Part shown: positions 17,956-26,559 of the stretch, piece after piece | Layout: every line of letters starts with the position of its first letter | Position numbering within the stretch: position 1 is the stretch's first letter | Assembly (NCBI GenBank): GCA_003567005.1 | Contig: PXBF01000028.1 | Span: 1-64,000, forward strand | Reading direction: 5' to 3' | Origin: PVC group bacterium | GTDB taxonomy: Bacteria > Verrucomicrobiota > Kiritimatiellia > UBA8416 | DNA length: 64,000 nt | The notes under the pieces: model-generated | What the model saw: the letters and a program-made list of their open reading frames with translations, nothing else | What the model was told of the DNA's origin: nothing | Database searches by the model: none | Program-made: the position numbers and the translations under genes

Positions 17956-19266
17956 ATGTGGATTGGCGTGATCTTGGTTTTACTTGTGGTTTGCATCGGC
18001 CTGTTGGCCGCCATTTGGTGGCGTTTGATGCAAGATCGTCCCACGAAAGACCGATTGGTAGCGTTGCAGTCGGTTGAAGCACAATGGCAAGAAGCGCGGA
18101 CTACGATTGCCGAACAAGCACAGCAATTAGAAACATTACGGATCGAAAAAGCGCAATTGGAGCGTGATCTTGCACATGAGCGGGAGCAAGGCAATGAAAA
18201 GATTGCGCTTCTGCAGCAGACGGAAACGCGTCTCAAGCAGGAATTCGAGAATCTAGCCAACCGGATATTCGCGTCGCGCGAGCAAGCTGGCGCAGAATTA
18301 CAGCGTAGCCGGATGACGGCTGTTCTGGAACCTTTCAAGCAGCAGCTTGATGCCTTCCGTCAGCGCGTGGAAGAGGTACATCGCAGCGAAACCGAGCAAG
18401 CTGGCAGACTTATTGAACAAGTCCGCCAATTACAGACATTGAGTAATCAAGTCAGCACGGATGCCAATCAGTTGGCCTTGGCGATCAAGGGGGAAGCCAA
18501 AAAACAGGGTGATTGGGGCGAAGTCATCGTCGAACGCATGCTGGAGGTTTCCGGTTTGGTTCTCGATCGCGAGTACAGCCGGCAAGTATCCGGACGAACG
18601 GAAGACGGTTCTTTGCAGCGACCCGACTTCGTCTTGCATTTGCCGGGCGACAAAGCGGTCATTCTCGATGCGAAAGTTTCCCTGACTGCATACGAGCGTT
18701 ACTGCCATGCAGAATCCGAGGAAGATCGCAACCAGGCATTGAAAGAACACATTGGCTCCGTGCGAAAACATTTCGAGGATTTAAAGACACGCCGGTATGA
18801 TGCGATTCTTGGAAACAAAACGTTGGATTTCGTGCTCCTGTGCATACCGATTGAGCCTGCCTATCAAACCGCGTTGCAAGCCGATCCGGATTTGCTATAC
18901 CTACAGGCTCAGGCCCCTGTCGTTATCACGGGTCCATCCACGCTGATGATTTCACTCAAACTCATTGCCCAAATCTGGCGACGAGAAAACGAGAACCGTA
19001 ATGCCGAGAAAATTGCGGATCGCGCGGGCCGCATGCATGACCAGATTGTATTAGTGTACGATGCGCTTGCCGATGCACAAAAGAAGCAGGAGAGTAGTTC
19101 CGTAGCGTTGGAATTGGCCATGAAACGCATCAAGGATGGTAAAGGCAACTTGTTGCGCCGCGCCGATGAATTAAAGCAACTTGGTGCAAAAGTCAGCAAA
19201 GCATTACCGGCAGACTATGCGGAGGATGAGGCCATACATGAACCACCCGCATCTATACCGTCATAG
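17956..19266 (+). CDS. rmuC: DNA recombination protein RmuC
   Basis: A 436-residue protein. An N-terminal membrane anchor (WIGVILVLLVVCIGLLAAIWW) is followed by a long coiled coil (residues ~40-170) and the RmuC nuclease-like core: KKQGDWGEVIVERMLEVSGL, RPDFVLHLPGDKAVILDAKVSL and the VVITGPSTLMISLKLIAQIW block. RmuC limits recombination at inverted repeats in E. coli; the core resembles PD-(D/E)XK nucleases, with the VILDAKVS strand. The start ATG 17956 follows GGAGAAGGA; the frame is open 28 codons further up without a ribosome site. Its last 14 bp overlap the convergent ligase gene. Confidence 0.92.
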   Translation: MWIGVILVLLVVCIGLLAAIWWRLMQDRPTKDRLVALQSVEAQWQEARTTIAEQAQQLETLRIEKAQLERDLAHEREQGNEKIALLQQTETRLKQEFENLANRIFASREQAGAELQRSRMTAVLEPFKQQLDAFRQRVEEVHRSETEQAGRLIEQVRQLQTLSNQVSTDANQLALAIKGEAKKQGDWGEVIVERMLEVSGLVLDREYSRQVSGRTEDGSLQRPDFVLHLPGDKAVILDAKVSLTAYERYCHAESEEDRNQALKEHIGSVRKHFEDLKTRRYDAILGNKTLDFVLLCIPIEPAYQTALQADPDLLYLQAQAPVVITGPSTLMISLKLIAQIWRRENENRNAEKIADRAGRMHDQIVLVYDALADAQKKQESSSVALELAMKRIKDGKGNLLRRADELKQLGAKVSKALPADYAEDEAIHEPPASIPS

Positions 19267-20473
19267 TCGTATCGCTAGCGCTAACAATCTTTTTTGCATT
19301 AGCAAGAACGCCCATAAGCATACCGTATGGCAACACAATATACGCATCACCCATATTGTATTCCACCATGCCATTGAGGATTAAGCTCAGGAGCATCAAG
19401 CTGTAGGTCAACGCAAGGATTTTTCCTGTAGCATCTGATGCAACATGAAGACCGGCAAAACCGGCATACAGTGCGGTACCCATCCACAAGAGGTAGAGGA
19501 TGAAAGCCCCCCACCCCACCGTGACCGGAATTTCCACCATATTGGAATGTAGATGATTACGATCTTCTTCGACGCGCACGCCAATGGACCGCGCCGTCTC
19601 TTGCATCACATCCGAGGTTACGCCCCTGAATCCCACCCCCAGCGGATGTTGCCGTAAAAGTTCCGGTGCAATTTTCGTCCACATGACAAGTCTACCCCCA
19701 TGATCCAATTGCAATTCATTCTGCAAATGGGCAATACGAGAGCGCACATACGGATGAAAGGCGCTCAGCAGGATGATCATAGCGAGAATCACGAGAAACC
19801 GTATTTTTCCCGTTAGCAAACCAAAGAGAGCGAGTACAAGCGTTACCGCAGCCCAGGATCCGCGTTTGAAATTTACGAGCATAGCCAACGCTAGCATGCT
19901 AAAGCGACTGACTTGCAGGGCTATGCATCTCCACCCGCCACGGCGCTGTACTTCCAGCAACAATAAACCAAACCCACCGATCATAGCCAGCATGAGAACT
20001 TGCCCATGGGTCATGGAGCCACGATGGATAACCTCTTGCATGAACGTGCGTTCGTCCTGCTGCCATGCACGCGCAACACGCAAGACCAGGATATCCAGAC
20101 TTCGAATTACGCTGCCATTGACATAGGCCGTCACCAAGGCAATAGCCCGTTTGCGGTTATCAACGAGCGTTGCAGTAATGGGTATACCGGCAAACCACAA
20201 CAGTTTGGTTATATCCGCCACACTCGCTTTTGGGTCGATACCTTGCATGGAGACCAATAAGCTCACAGTTACAAATGCGAGCCAGAGCCATCCGATTTTG
20301 GTGCAATGGATTTTCTCCTTATACCGCAGACGAGCATATAGCAACGCCAGCAAGGCAAACGCCAACAGGATTCTGCCTGCTACTAGCGAAAAAGGAGCCC
20401 AGAAGGCTGATGCAAGTAAGCATCGATAGGCCCATTGCCGGGCCGGAACGTTCCACCATGCCATATGATTCAT
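19253..20473 (-). CDS. O-antigen ligase/polymerase family membrane protein (Wzy_C/WaaL)
   Basis: About 406 residues with ten or more hydrophobic helices. The Wzy_C signature region is present: KRGSWAAVTLVLALFGLL, then the large periplasmic loop with GGRLVMWTKIAPELLRQHPLGVGFRGV and DRNHLHSNMVEIPVTVGWGA, where the Arg and His residues are those implicated in polymer transfer. It would ligate a polysaccharide to lipid A core, or polymerise it. I used ATG 20473; a TTG at 20509 would overlap asd and no strong ribosome site favours either. It follows asd by 19 bp, so may be co-transcribed, but no sugar genes are nearby. Confidence 0.8.
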   Translation of the reverse strand: MNHMAWWNVPARQWAYRCLLASAFWAPFSLVAGRILLAFALLALLYARLRYKEKIHCTKIGWLWLAFVTVSLLVSMQGIDPKASVADITKLLWFAGIPITATLVDNRKRAIALVTAYVNGSVIRSLDILVLRVARAWQQDERTFMQEVIHRGSMTHGQVLMLAMIGGFGLLLLEVQRRGGWRCIALQVSRFSMLALAMLVNFKRGSWAAVTLVLALFGLLTGKIRFLVILAMIILLSAFHPYVRSRIAHLQNELQLDHGGRLVMWTKIAPELLRQHPLGVGFRGVTSDVMQETARSIGVRVEEDRNHLHSNMVEIPVTVGWGAFILYLLWMGTALYAGFAGLHVASDATGKILALTYSLMLLSLILNGMVEYNMGDAYIVLPYGMLMGVLANAKKIVSASDTTMTV

Positions 20474-20492
20474 ACTGGATAGCGTATGCGGA

Positions 20493-21509
20493 TTACGCTT
20501 GGCGTGCAATCAATGTTTCTGCTATCTGCACGGCATTCAAGGCCGCTCCCTTTCGAATGTTATCGCCACACACCAAGAGTGCGAGACCATTTTCCGCGCT
20601 CTCATCAACACGAATACGTCCAACGAAGCAGTCATCTTTTCCGTTTGATGTCAATGGCATTGGATATTGCGACTCTGCCAGATCATCCACGACTTGTATC
20701 CCAGGTGCTTGTGCAAGAATAGCACGCGCGTCTTCGGCAGAAAGGGGTTTATCGAAGGTAAGATTCAGCGCTTCGGCATGGCTATTAAAGACGGGAACCC
20801 GCACGCAGGTTGCACTGACCCCGATTTGATCCGAGCCAAGAATCTTGCGTGTCTCGAACAGCATTTTGGCTTCCTCGGTTGTATAGCCCGGCAAATCGGG
20901 TTTCGGTCCCCCGATCTGCGGCAGCAGATTCAGTAAAATGGGGTATGGATATGCTTCGGGTGCAGGTGTATCCCCAGCACCATATGCTTCCAGTTGCTTC
21001 TCGAGTTCACGGATGGCGGATTGACCGGATCCGGAAACAGCCTGATAGGTTGCAGCGACAATGCGACGAATACCGGCCGCGCGATGCAAGGGTCCAATTG
21101 CCATCAAGGCAATAATGGTGCTGCAATTCGGGTTGGCAATCAATCCTTGGTGTTGATCCAAGGCTTCCGGATTGATCTCGGGAATCACCAATGGAACGCG
21201 TGGATCCATGCGAAAATCATCGCCGTTATCAATCACGGTAACGCCGCGCTTCACAGCTTCCCAGCCAAATAGCTGAGAGGCGCCTTTAGCACCTTCGGTT
21301 CCTGCAAAAAAAGCAAAATCCAAACCTTCAAATGCTTCCGCTGTTGTGGCGACTACTTCGCAGGTTTCACCCGCAATTTCTTCGGTACGGGCACTGCGAG
21401 CCATGAAACGAATGTCCGCGCAGGGAAAGTTTCGTTGCCGCAAGATGCGCAGCATTTCAGATCCCACTGCACCGGTTCCTACGATTCCAATTCGGTATTG
21501 CTTTGCCAT
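20493..21509 (-). CDS. asd: Aspartate-semialdehyde dehydrogenase
   Basis: A 338-residue enzyme that reduces aspartyl phosphate to the semialdehyde for lysine/diaminopimelate, threonine and methionine. It has the NADP-binding start RIGIVGTGAVGSEMLRIL, the active-site cysteine in ANPNCSTIIALMA, substrate Arg/Gln region ATYQAVSGSGQSAIRELE, and the catalytic His in RVPVFNSHAEALNL. Length is normal. The ATG at 21509 is preceded by AGGTGAGGATGT. The gap upstream holds a palindromic repeat and the tRNA-Gln gene. Confidence 0.95.
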   Translation of the reverse strand: MAKQYRIGIVGTGAVGSEMLRILRQRNFPCADIRFMARSARTEEIAGETCEVVATTAEAFEGLDFAFFAGTEGAKGASQLFGWEAVKRGVTVIDNGDDFRMDPRVPLVIPEINPEALDQHQGLIANPNCSTIIALMAIGPLHRAAGIRRIVAATYQAVSGSGQSAIRELEKQLEAYGAGDTPAPEAYPYPILLNLLPQIGGPKPDLPGYTTEEAKMLFETRKILGSDQIGVSATCVRVPVFNSHAEALNLTFDKPLSAEDARAILAQAPGIQVVDDLAESQYPMPLTSNGKDDCFVGRIRVDESAENGLALLVCGDNIRKGAALNAVQIAETLIARQA

Positions 21510-21559
21510 ACATCCTCACCTGTAACTAGTCTGTACCTTCACTGTTTATCTTCATTTTT

Positions 21560-21692
21560 GGTAGGGCGAACCGTCCCCGGTGAGCCGTGACCGCAGAGGG
21601 GGCATGGCCAGCTCATGGAAAGACCTGCGCCTGACCATGAAAAAAGCTGCGCTAGCTGCGGACAACGGCTCGGCGAGGACGCCTCGCCCTAC
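21560..21692. repeat. Palindromic element with GGTAGGGCGA ends
   Basis: The left end 21560-21587 (GGTAGGGCGAACCGTCC...) and the right end about 21665-21692 (...GACGCCTCGCCCTACC) are imperfect inverted repeats of about 28 bp around an 80-bp centre that itself contains TGACC/GGTCA-like half sites. The ends and size fit a miniature, REP-like element. It sits between asd and tRNA-Gln. Confidence 0.6.
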
Positions 21693-21777
21693 CTCCCAAA
21701 CGTTTCATTCCCGCATCAGCTTGTCCACCCAGGTCCTCTTGCGAAGCTGATGAAATGCGTGCCACATACCAATAAAA

Positions 21778-21851
21778 TGGTTGCCCGACTAGGACTCGAA
21801 CCTAGACTGACTGATCCAGAGTCAGTTGTGCTACCATTACACCATCGGGCA
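21778..21851 (-). tRNA. tRNA-Gln(CTG)
   Basis: On the minus strand the 5' TGCCCGA pairs with 3' TCGGGCA, followed by ACCA, so the CCA end is encoded. D-stem/loop GTGTAATGGTAGCAC, anticodon arm ACTGA-CTCTGGA-TCAGT with CTG at positions 34-36, and T-arm CTAGGTTCGAGTCCTAG are all intact. U1-A72 is typical of glutamine tRNAs. Length is 74 nt including CCA. Confidence 0.95.
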
Positions 21852-21886
21852 AACGCAAGCAGGTTTTTGTACCCCTGCCGGTTCCA

Positions 21887-22975
21887 TTAGTCAACTCTCA
21901 TCGGCATGAGCACATAGAGGAATGGAATATCACATTTCACTACAGCCGGACTAAGGCTGTCGGTCAACTCAATGGCAATCTCGTCATTGGACAAATTCTT
22001 GAGCGGATCCTTCATATAATCCGGATTGAAGGCTACGCTGATTTCCTCGCCGCTATATTTCACGGGTATGGTCTCACGCGATTCGCCGATATCCGGGGTG
22101 TTGGTTGAAACAACAAGATTGTTATCGGCAAAGGTTAGTTTGGTGGCACTGGCTTTATCAGCCACGACGAGGGCGGCACGCCGTAATGCCGTGAGAAGGG
22201 CTTCGCGCTCGATCATCACACGTTCCTCGCACTGTGATGGAATGACTTGCCGGAAATTCGGATAGGTTCCCTCGATCAGTTTCGAGGCCAATACGATATC
22301 ACCTAGATCAAACACGACCTGATTTTTGCGAGGATAAATGCGGGCCGTACCATGATCCGTCAAGGTGTGCAGCAATTCAGTTACAGCTTTGCTGGGAAGG
22401 ATGATATCTGCCTCTTCCGAGAATTCGACTTCGTTCTCTACCAAGGCCAAGCGGCGGCCATCCGTAGCCACGGTCGTAAGTTTTCCATCGGCAAAGCTCA
22501 TCAATACGCCGTTTAATACGAAACGGGTTTCATCTGTAGAGGCGGCATATGCTGTCTTCTTGAGCATCTCGCGTAGTACGGACTGTTCCACTTCGTAGGA
22601 AACATCGCCTTCGGGTTGCGGTAACTGCGGATAATCATCGGCAGCCAACCCTACGAGTTTGAAACGAGATTGGCCACATGTGACAATGCTTTGGTCTTTG
22701 TCATCGGTTTCGATGTTCACCATTTCACCGGGTAATTCGCGCACGATACTGGCAAGGCGCTTTACCGGCAACGTTGTGGTGCCTTCACGCTCCACGCGTC
22801 CCACGATACGGGTACGCACGCTGACATCCAGATCCGTAGTTGATAACGTCACGGCGTCCTCTGCGGCAACGATTAACACGTTCGCTAGAATGGGTAAGGT
22901 GTTACGATTACCCACCACATTCTGTACGGCCGCAAGGCCACCTGCCAAAACGGACTTCTCCACGCTTACTTTCAT
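21887..22975 (-). CDS. dnaN: DNA polymerase III beta sliding clamp
   Basis: A 362-residue protein with the three-fold clamp architecture and the family's closing hydrophobic C-terminus (VKCDIPFLYVLMPMRVD; the usual end is MPMR). Start ATG 22975 gives MKVSVEKSVLAGGLAAVQNVV, the normal N-terminus; AGGAGG lies ten bases upstream. It follows dnaA in the same direction after 372 bp. recF and gyrB do not follow; tRNA-Gln and asd do, so the classic dnaA-dnaN-recF-gyrB order is broken here. Confidence 0.96.
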   Translation of the reverse strand: MKVSVEKSVLAGGLAAVQNVVGNRNTLPILANVLIVAAEDAVTLSTTDLDVSVRTRIVGRVEREGTTTLPVKRLASIVRELPGEMVNIETDDKDQSIVTCGQSRFKLVGLAADDYPQLPQPEGDVSYEVEQSVLREMLKKTAYAASTDETRFVLNGVLMSFADGKLTTVATDGRRLALVENEVEFSEEADIILPSKAVTELLHTLTDHGTARIYPRKNQVVFDLGDIVLASKLIEGTYPNFRQVIPSQCEERVMIEREALLTALRRAALVVADKASATKLTFADNNLVVSTNTPDIGESRETIPVKYSGEEISVAFNPDYMKDPLKNLSNDEIAIELTDSLSPAVVKCDIPFLYVLMPMRVD

Positions 22976-23347
22976 TTTTGCTTTTCCTCCTGGATGTCTA
23001 TTGCTGCTCATGTTTATTTACAGCAAGAGAGTGTTAGTATCTAGCTTAAATATATAATCTATTCAACATAATATAGCCTGTTGATTTGTGAATAACTGCA
23101 CCTTGTACGCTATTAGCAGTCTGATTCTACTGAAACACATGTTGATAGATGGGATAACCGATTGATCGAAGAATGATGATATCGTGTTTTTTGTCGATAA
23201 GTTACGGATTATCATCAATGCATGATCAGGGTATAAACAAGTTATCAAAAGCGTTTTCACGTAGGACCAGGAGGAGAGAGAGGTCGCGTAGGATCGTGGA
23301 TCGTTCGAGTGTATAACGAGCGTAATCCGCATGATCGTCCATCAGCT
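22976..23347. other. dnaA-dnaN intergenic spacer with a DnaA box
   Basis: AT-rich spacer of 372 bp. TGTGAATAA at 23087-23095 is a perfect match in reverse to TTATNCACA. TGTTGATAG nearby is one or two mismatches away. It could be part of a bipartite origin or a dnaN regulatory region. I see no gene: the longest frames lack ribosome sites and recognisable protein sequence. Confidence 0.55.
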
Positions 23348-24742
23348 TTAGATGGTTTGCTGTAAGCTATGCGCGGATTTGCCAAGCTTGGTCGAGATAT
23401 CCTGGACTTGACGCCGTAGGGTTTGATCTACATCCATACGGTTTTGGATCGTGCGGCAGGCATGTATGACGGTTGCATGGGTCTTATCAAAGGCCGTAGC
23501 AATATCCGGGAGTGAGGATTGTGTCAGCGAGCGGCATAAATACATAGCGACTTGCCGCGGCACTGCAATCGAGCGGGGTCGAGATGTACTGCTCATATCA
23601 GCCAGTCGGATATCGTAATGTGCCGCTACCGCTTTCTGAATCGCAGATAAACTGATCTCTGCCTGTTGTTCTTCTTCAATGGTATCGCGTAATAAGCGCT
23701 TGAGGGCATCTAGCGTGAGAGGTTGCTGCGTAAGGGACATGAAAGACACGGCCCGCACGAGTGCCCCTTCCAGACGCCGTACATTGGAGCGCACATTTTC
23801 GGCGATAAATGTCAGTACCGTCTCATCGACGGATAATTCCATCTCACGCTGCTTGAAGCGCAGGATCGCCAGACGCGTTTCAAAATCAGGTTTTTCCAGC
23901 TCGGTTACCAATCCCCATTCGAAGCGCGACACCAGACGTTGCTCCAACCCATTGATCTCACTGGCAGGTCGATCAGAGGTCATGATAATTTGTTTATGGG
24001 CATCGAACAAGGCATTAAACGTGTGGAAAAACTCTTCCTGAATGCGTTCTTTCCCGGAAAGGAAATGAATATCGTCAATTAAGAGTAAGTCGACATTGCG
24101 ATAGCGCTTGCGAAAATCCGTAATGCTCCGTTTTTGCAAGGCATCAATGTACTCATTCAGGAGGGTTTCACAGGTTACGTAACAAATCGTATGGGAACGA
24201 TTTTTTTCAGAGACAGAGTGTCCAATGGCTTGCATCAAATGGGTTTTTCCCAGTCCGGTGCCCCCATAGATAAAAAGCGGGTTATAGGCTTTAGCAGGGG
24301 CTTCGCTTACGGCAAGTGCAGCAGCATGTGCAAAGCTATTGGGGGGTCCAACCACGAACGTGCTCATGGTGTATTTGGGGTTCAATGGCAAACGCTGATC
24401 CTGCCGACGTGGCAATAAACGCTCACGCAACGTTTTGGGAGGAGGCTGTTTCGGGGAAGGTTGTGCTTCGGCATGCGTGAACAAATCCACGGGATTGACG
24501 GTAAATGCAATATTCCAATCTTTTCCAGAGACCGCGCGCAAGGCATCACAGATCAATGGCAGGTAATGCTCTTCCAGCCAGGACTGATAGAAGTCATTAT
24601 CGACGCCTAGGAAGAGCGTTTCTTTCTCGACACGTACTGGTGTGATAACCGCGATCCAGCGAGAATATACGTCGATGTGTAATGCGTCCTGCAGATGTTC
24701 GCAGGCTTGGTTCCATAAAGAAGAAATATTAACTGTATCCAC
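23348..24742 (-). CDS. dnaA: Chromosomal replication initiator DnaA
   Basis: A 464-residue AAA+ initiator. Domain I (SSLWNQACEHLQDALHIDVYSRWI) occupies ~1-85 and a short linker follows. Domain III has Walker A GGTGLGKT, Walker B LLIDDIHFL and the arginine-finger region. Domain IV has the SRPRSIAVPRQVAMYLCRSL basic loop, but the usual GGRDHTTVLHA signature reads FDKTHATVIHA, so two residues that contact the box in E. coli (Asp433, Thr435) are replaced. The start is GTG 24742; the codon lies inside a near-perfect DnaA box (24735-24743), suggesting autoregulation. GGGG is placed as the ribosome site. Confidence 0.97.
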   Translation of the reverse strand: MDTVNISSLWNQACEHLQDALHIDVYSRWIAVITPVRVEKETLFLGVDNDFYQSWLEEHYLPLICDALRAVSGKDWNIAFTVNPVDLFTHAEAQPSPKQPPPKTLRERLLPRRQDQRLPLNPKYTMSTFVVGPPNSFAHAAALAVSEAPAKAYNPLFIYGGTGLGKTHLMQAIGHSVSEKNRSHTICYVTCETLLNEYIDALQKRSITDFRKRYRNVDLLLIDDIHFLSGKERIQEEFFHTFNALFDAHKQIIMTSDRPASEINGLEQRLVSRFEWGLVTELEKPDFETRLAILRFKQREMELSVDETVLTFIAENVRSNVRRLEGALVRAVSFMSLTQQPLTLDALKRLLRDTIEEEQQAEISLSAIQKAVAAHYDIRLADMSSTSRPRSIAVPRQVAMYLCRSLTQSSLPDIATAFDKTHATVIHACRTIQNRMDVDQTLRRQVQDISTKLGKSAHSLQQTI

Positions 24743-25219
24743 AAAAAGCCCCGTAAATCGGATTGCGTTTCACGATGAAAGGTTCAATCTCAAAGCGGTG
24801 CCATAGTCTGTCTAACGCAACCTTGAAACAAGAAAAAAAAATGAAACCTATTAACAGGTTATCAACATTACGTGCTAACTGATTCTTAATACGGTACTTG
24901 CAATACCGTTGGGATCACAAAACAGATAATTTGATATGCTTTTATGAACACCATTAGCACTTGGAAATGCCCGGTTTTTTCTTGCATTCGCGTTATACCG
25001 GAATGCTATATATAATCGTAACATTCGATTGATCAATGATTTGCAATAATTTTACCAAGCCCAGACCGAAATATTTCTTTGCTTGTATCCCATGATGATC
25101 GTACGCAATGCGGTTATCCTACGGTTGACATTCTGACATGTCCGCTATGCGTTGTATCGGTTGTGGATAACACACATGATGTAGTATATATATTCACAAT
25201 GTTGAAAAAACGGTGGAAG
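24743..25219. other. Candidate oriC upstream of dnaA
   Basis: A 477-bp AT-rich gap with no gene. TGTGGATAA at 25162-25170 is a perfect DnaA box. TTATCAACA (24859-24867), ATATTCACA (25190-25198) and GTATCCACA over the dnaA start (24735-24743) each differ at one position. Long A/T runs lie between. The position beside dnaA, with dnaN, mnmG/mnmE and parS close by, supports an origin, but only a few boxes match the standard consensus. Confidence 0.55.
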
Positions 25220-26503
25220 TTATACACGCTTGCGCCGAATATCAGCACCTAGGTGACGCAATTTCCGATCAACGGCTTCATATCCACGATCAATGATGTG
25301 TGCATTCCCAATGTGGCTTTCGCCTTCCGCGCATAATGCTGCCAGCAGCAAAGAGATACCTGCCCGGATATCAGGGCTATGCAAACGGGTAGCATGCAAG
25401 GGAGCCGGACCACTGACGACCACACGATGCGGGTCACACTGCACAATGCGCGCCCCCATCTCGATCATACGATCTACAAAATACATTCTGCTTTCGAACA
25501 TCTTTTCGAACAAGAGAACTGTACCTTCAGCTTGCGTTGCCAAAACCAAGGTGACACCTAGTAAGTCGGATGGGAAATTAGGCCAAGGGCCATCTTCTAT
25601 TTTTGGAATCGCTGACCCGAAATCATTGTTTACGCGCAGTTTTTGTTTTGCGGGTACATGCAATTGTGAGTCATTCCAGGTCCACTGTACGCCCAGTTTC
25701 GACCAGTGTTTATCAATAACGCGGAAATCTTCCGGTGCAATGTTTTCGACGGTTAATGCTCCGCCTGTGAGAATGGCAGCGGCAACAAAGCTGGCGGTTT
25801 CAATGGTGTCCGAGGCAATGCGGTGATTCGTGCCCTTGAGTTTTTTGACGCCATCGATAACCAATCGGTTTGTGCCTACGCCGGAAATGGATGCTCCCAT
25901 GGACTGGAGCATGCGACAGAGGTCTTGTACATGCGGTTCGCAAGCCGCATTGAAGATGGAGGAGGTTCCTGGTGCAAGGACAGCAGCCATGATAATGTTT
26001 TCGGTAGCGGTTACACTGGCCTCATCGAGTAGGATATCGGCACCGGCAAATGTTTTCCGCGTAAAGACGCAACTACCGGAGGCGTTACGACTGATGGCAA
26101 TACCGAGTTGCTGCAATCCATCGAGATGCGTATCAAAGCGCCGGCGCCCAATACTGTCGCCGCCGGGTCTGGCGATAACGGCCTTGCCATGGCGTGCTGC
26201 CAGAGGCCCTGCAAATAGGAGCGATGTACGCACTTCACGGCATTGTGCCGGATCGGGGACCCGTTTGCGAATACCCTTGCTGCATAAAACGACCTGATGC
26301 CCTTTGCGGCTAATCGATACGCCGAGTCCATCCAGAATCCGCAACATGGTTTCCACATCCCGGATGGCAGGCAAGTTCCGCAAGGTCACGGGCTCATCTG
26401 TGAGCAGACAGGCCGCAAGCATGGGTAATGCGGCATTTTTATTACCGGGGCTACGGTGCACACCATGTACACAACGTCCTCCACGGATAATGAATTCCGA
26501 CAT
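25220..26503 (-). CDS. murA: UDP-N-acetylglucosamine 1-carboxyvinyltransferase with Asp at the fosfomycin site
   Basis: A 427-residue enzyme for the first committed step of peptidoglycan synthesis, transferring enolpyruvate to UDP-GlcNAc. Conserved: SPGNKNAALPMLAACLLT (Lys22/Asn23 equivalents), EVRTSLLFAGPLAAR, and IEDGPWPNFPSDLLG with the catalytic Asp. The loop that normally reads PGGCxIG has PGGDSIG, so Asp116 replaces Cys115 (codon GAC at 26156-26158). That change is known in Chlamydia, Mycobacterium and Borrelia and gives intrinsic fosfomycin resistance. The protein is full length. It begins 56 bp after the transketolase stop. Confidence 0.93.
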   Translation of the reverse strand: MSEFIIRGGRCVHGVHRSPGNKNAALPMLAACLLTDEPVTLRNLPAIRDVETMLRILDGLGVSISRKGHQVVLCSKGIRKRVPDPAQCREVRTSLLFAGPLAARHGKAVIARPGGDSIGRRRFDTHLDGLQQLGIAISRNASGSCVFTRKTFAGADILLDEASVTATENIIMAAVLAPGTSSIFNAACEPHVQDLCRMLQSMGASISGVGTNRLVIDGVKKLKGTNHRIASDTIETASFVAAAILTGGALTVENIAPEDFRVIDKHWSKLGVQWTWNDSQLHVPAKQKLRVNNDFGSAIPKIEDGPWPNFPSDLLGVTLVLATQAEGTVLLFEKMFESRMYFVDRMIEMGARIVQCDPHRVVVSGPAPLHATRLHSPDIRAGISLLLAALCAEGESHIGNAHIIDRGYEAVDRKLRHLGADIRRKRV

Positions 26504-26559
26504 ACCCTACCCTCTCCCTGCTAATGGCCTGTGTCTAATGGTCTGTGTCTCTGGATGCT

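Noticed and set aside
23063..23332. An 89-codon frame between dnaA and dnaN
   Set aside because: AT-rich origin-type spacer, no ribosome site, no recognisable sequence.
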